Shown here in pieces: positions 38,657 to 39,882 of a stretch of DNA of 39,882 nt. Numbering within the stretch: the stretch's first letter is position 1; each line of letters starts with the position of its first letter. Source of the DNA: Saccharospirillum sp. MSK14-1. GTDB taxonomy: Bacteria > Pseudomonadota > Gammaproteobacteria > Pseudomonadales > Natronospirillaceae. The position numbers were made by a program, and so were the translations under genes. The stretch lies in NCBI RefSeq assembly GCF_003054965.1, contig NZ_MIES01000008.1, forward strand, positions 1 to 39,882. Direction: 5' to 3'. Below the pieces are notes generated by a model that was given only the letters and a program-made list of their open reading frames with translations, did not search any database and was not told the DNA's origin.

Positions 38657-39882
38657 TAGTTGTGATCCCCTCGTAATTCAATTTTTAGCTGATCGTCTGT
38701 TTCGGTGGCTTGGCCGGGTAAAATGGTTCGGATTAACCAAAGCGGTGCGGCGGCGGCGTCACTGTCAAAAAACACGCAATTGCCAGGGTTCCAGCCGGCG
38801 CCCCAGCCATCGGCTTTAAATGTGAAATAGGGGGTACCTGTCTGCGGGTTGACGGGTGAAAAGTCGACGACGGTTGTTCCGCTGGCGACGAGTCCTCGTT
38901 CCTCGCTGTATAAGCTGAAATTGGTGGTCGAGGTAAATTTGATCATCCAGCGATCGGGTACGGACCCGGAATTATCGATCGCAATCGGGTAGGCAATGTC
39001 GTTGTATTGCGCGTCGGTATCGATCCCGGTGTTGCCATAACCAATATCGGTAGTGTAACTGACTAGGTTCTTAATTCGTGCCTGTAAATGGCCCAGATAG
39101 ACCGCTGACGCGACCCAACTATCGGCGGGGTAATCGTGGGCGACGGGTTGGGCTAACGTCAGTTGCCCGTCGATTCTCGCCTCTGAACAGAGCGCCATGT
39201 CATCGATGCGATGCACAAAAAATAATGGCCCAGTGAGTGCGTTGTCGCTGTCGTCGACGGCGCTAAATGGTGATGCAAGTGTCGCGGTACCGGTGGCCTT
39301 GTCGATGGTGACTTGATCGGCTTTTAATCGTGTGCCGGCGCTGTCTTCGATCCATGCGTCGTGCAACTTCTCGCGGCCTGCATCGATGACCATTGCGTCA
39401 ACGGGGCTGATGATTTCGTCTTTCTGGGTGTGCGTCAAAACCAAAATATCGGCATCCCTGAAAATTGGGACGCGACCGTCGGCGGGTAGTCGAACCGGGT
39501 CTAAACCTAAAATGCTCGATTGCAACGGAATACTTTTGAACGAAACGGCATTGTAAAAAAGTGAACTCGCCAACATCGGCACGGCAAATTTAATCGAGAC
39601 TAAACCGTCGCTCAAATGGACGTTATTGTCGCCCCCGGTGACGGCGTTTCCGGTCATGTCGCCGTCGCCGCTTTCGGCTGCGGTGTAGTCGGTGCCATCG
39701 ATGCCCTTAGCTCGAATGGTGAAGCCGGACGGGCGTAGTGGGCTGTTGACGGTTCGGAAGGTGACGCCGTTTAGAATATTGAACTCTTCGCCGATCAAAA
39801 CAGAAATCGGGATGATTAAGGCGGTCGGCGGTCTGCCGGTGTAGTCGCTGATTTCGATTTTGCCGTTTGTATAATCGATGGT
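38656..39882 (-). CDS. Tail protein, C-terminal 408 codons (continues from 306..1)
   Basis: The open frame runs in from the window end; codons 39882-39799 contain no stop and lead into this sequence, so the TTG at 39798 is not the real start. Joined with 306..1 the protein has 510 residues. The segment holds beta-rich parts: ITIDKATGTATLASPFSAVD-like repeats near residue 290, NALTGPLFFVHRIDDM, YTTDIGYGNTGIDTDAQYND and TPYFTFKADGWGAGWNPGN. A structural tail-tip role is inferred from the operon. No enzyme motif is visible. Confidence 0.8.
   Translation of the reverse strand, partial: TIDYTNGKIEISDYTGRPPTALIIPISVLIGEEFNILNGVTFRTVNSPLRPSGFTIRAKGIDGTDYTAAESGDGDMTGNAVTGGDNNVHLSDGLVSIKFAVPMLASSLFYNAVSFKSIPLQSSILGLDPVRLPADGRVPIFRDADILVLTHTQKDEIISPVDAMVIDAGREKLHDAWIEDSAGTRLKADQVTIDKATGTATLASPFSAVDDSDNALTGPLFFVHRIDDMALCSEARIDGQLTLAQPVAHDYPADSWVASAVYLGHLQARIKNLVSYTTDIGYGNTGIDTDAQYNDIAYPIAIDNSGSVPDRWMIKFTSTTNFSLYSEERGLVASGTTVVDFSPVNPQTGTPYFTFKADGWGAGWNPGNCVFFDSDAAAAPLWLIRTILPGQATETDDQLKIELRGDHN

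Noticed and set aside
39799-39882. Independent start at TTG 39798 for the last tail gene
   Set aside because: The same frame is open upstream to the window end and continues into 306..1, where a proper ATG and ribosome site exist.
1-39882. Phage-plasmid (partitioned circular replicon)
   Set aside because: No partition or plasmid-maintenance genes are visible, while integrase, excisionase-like gene and a tRNA-derived attP are present; an integrating temperate phage fits better.

Overview
The window is a temperate tailed phage genome of the HK97-capsid, long-tailed (siphovirus-like) type. It appears to be complete and circularly closed. The last base joins the first in frame inside one tail gene, giving an uninterrupted 510-codon reading frame, so the window edges are an arbitrary cut in a circle of about 39.9 kb and not the virion ends. 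The host is probably a gammaproteobacterium: the integration site is the 3' half of a tRNA-Val(GAC), the restriction-modification genes are close relatives of Dcm, Vsr and EcoRII, and the lysogeny genes are lambda/P22-like. The genus cannot be told from the sequence.

Layout. Late genes run leftward on the minus strand: a lysis block (amidase, 3-TM-type holin, small membrane coiled-coil protein), HNH nuclease, small and large terminase, portal, ClpP-type prohead protease, HK97 major capsid protein, connectors, tail tube and tape measure. They then continue through the window edge (309..1 joined to 39882..34086) into the tail tip, ending in a small baseplate-like protein. Strong hairpins sit on both sides of the capsid gene and between the tail tube and tape-measure genes. 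An AT-rich plus-strand insert interrupts the head operon just downstream of the capsid gene.

Early region, 19.6 to 25.3 kb. A leftward operon encodes Cro, a stand-alone winged helix, a replication initiator with an iteron array inside its own gene, two zinc-ribbon proteins, a RuvC-like resolvase and a Q-type antiterminator. Rightward from the same intergenic switch are a CI-like S24 repressor, two membrane proteins, a LuxR-type helix-turn-helix protein, an excisionase-like protein and the tyrosine integrase. The repressor has Arg where the catalytic Lys of its self-cleavage domain should be and no Ala-Gly cleavage dipeptide, so ordinary SOS induction is doubtful.

Accessory genes, 26.9 to 34.0 kb and 17.6 to 19.6 kb. 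Between integrase and attP lies an EcoRII-type system: Dcm-like methyltransferase, Vsr, EcoRII endonuclease with its catalytic residues, and a fourth overlapping gene with a PD-(D/E)xK-like motif that I cannot assign to a named family. attP carries the tRNA-Val 3' half and a transcription terminator for the rebuilt host tRNA gene. Other cargo is a PutAbiC-type abortive-infection candidate, an LRAT-fold (H...NCEHF) membrane protein, a three-helix membrane protein with a large soluble domain, and several small orphans. Together these suggest a lysogen that protects its host against competing phages.
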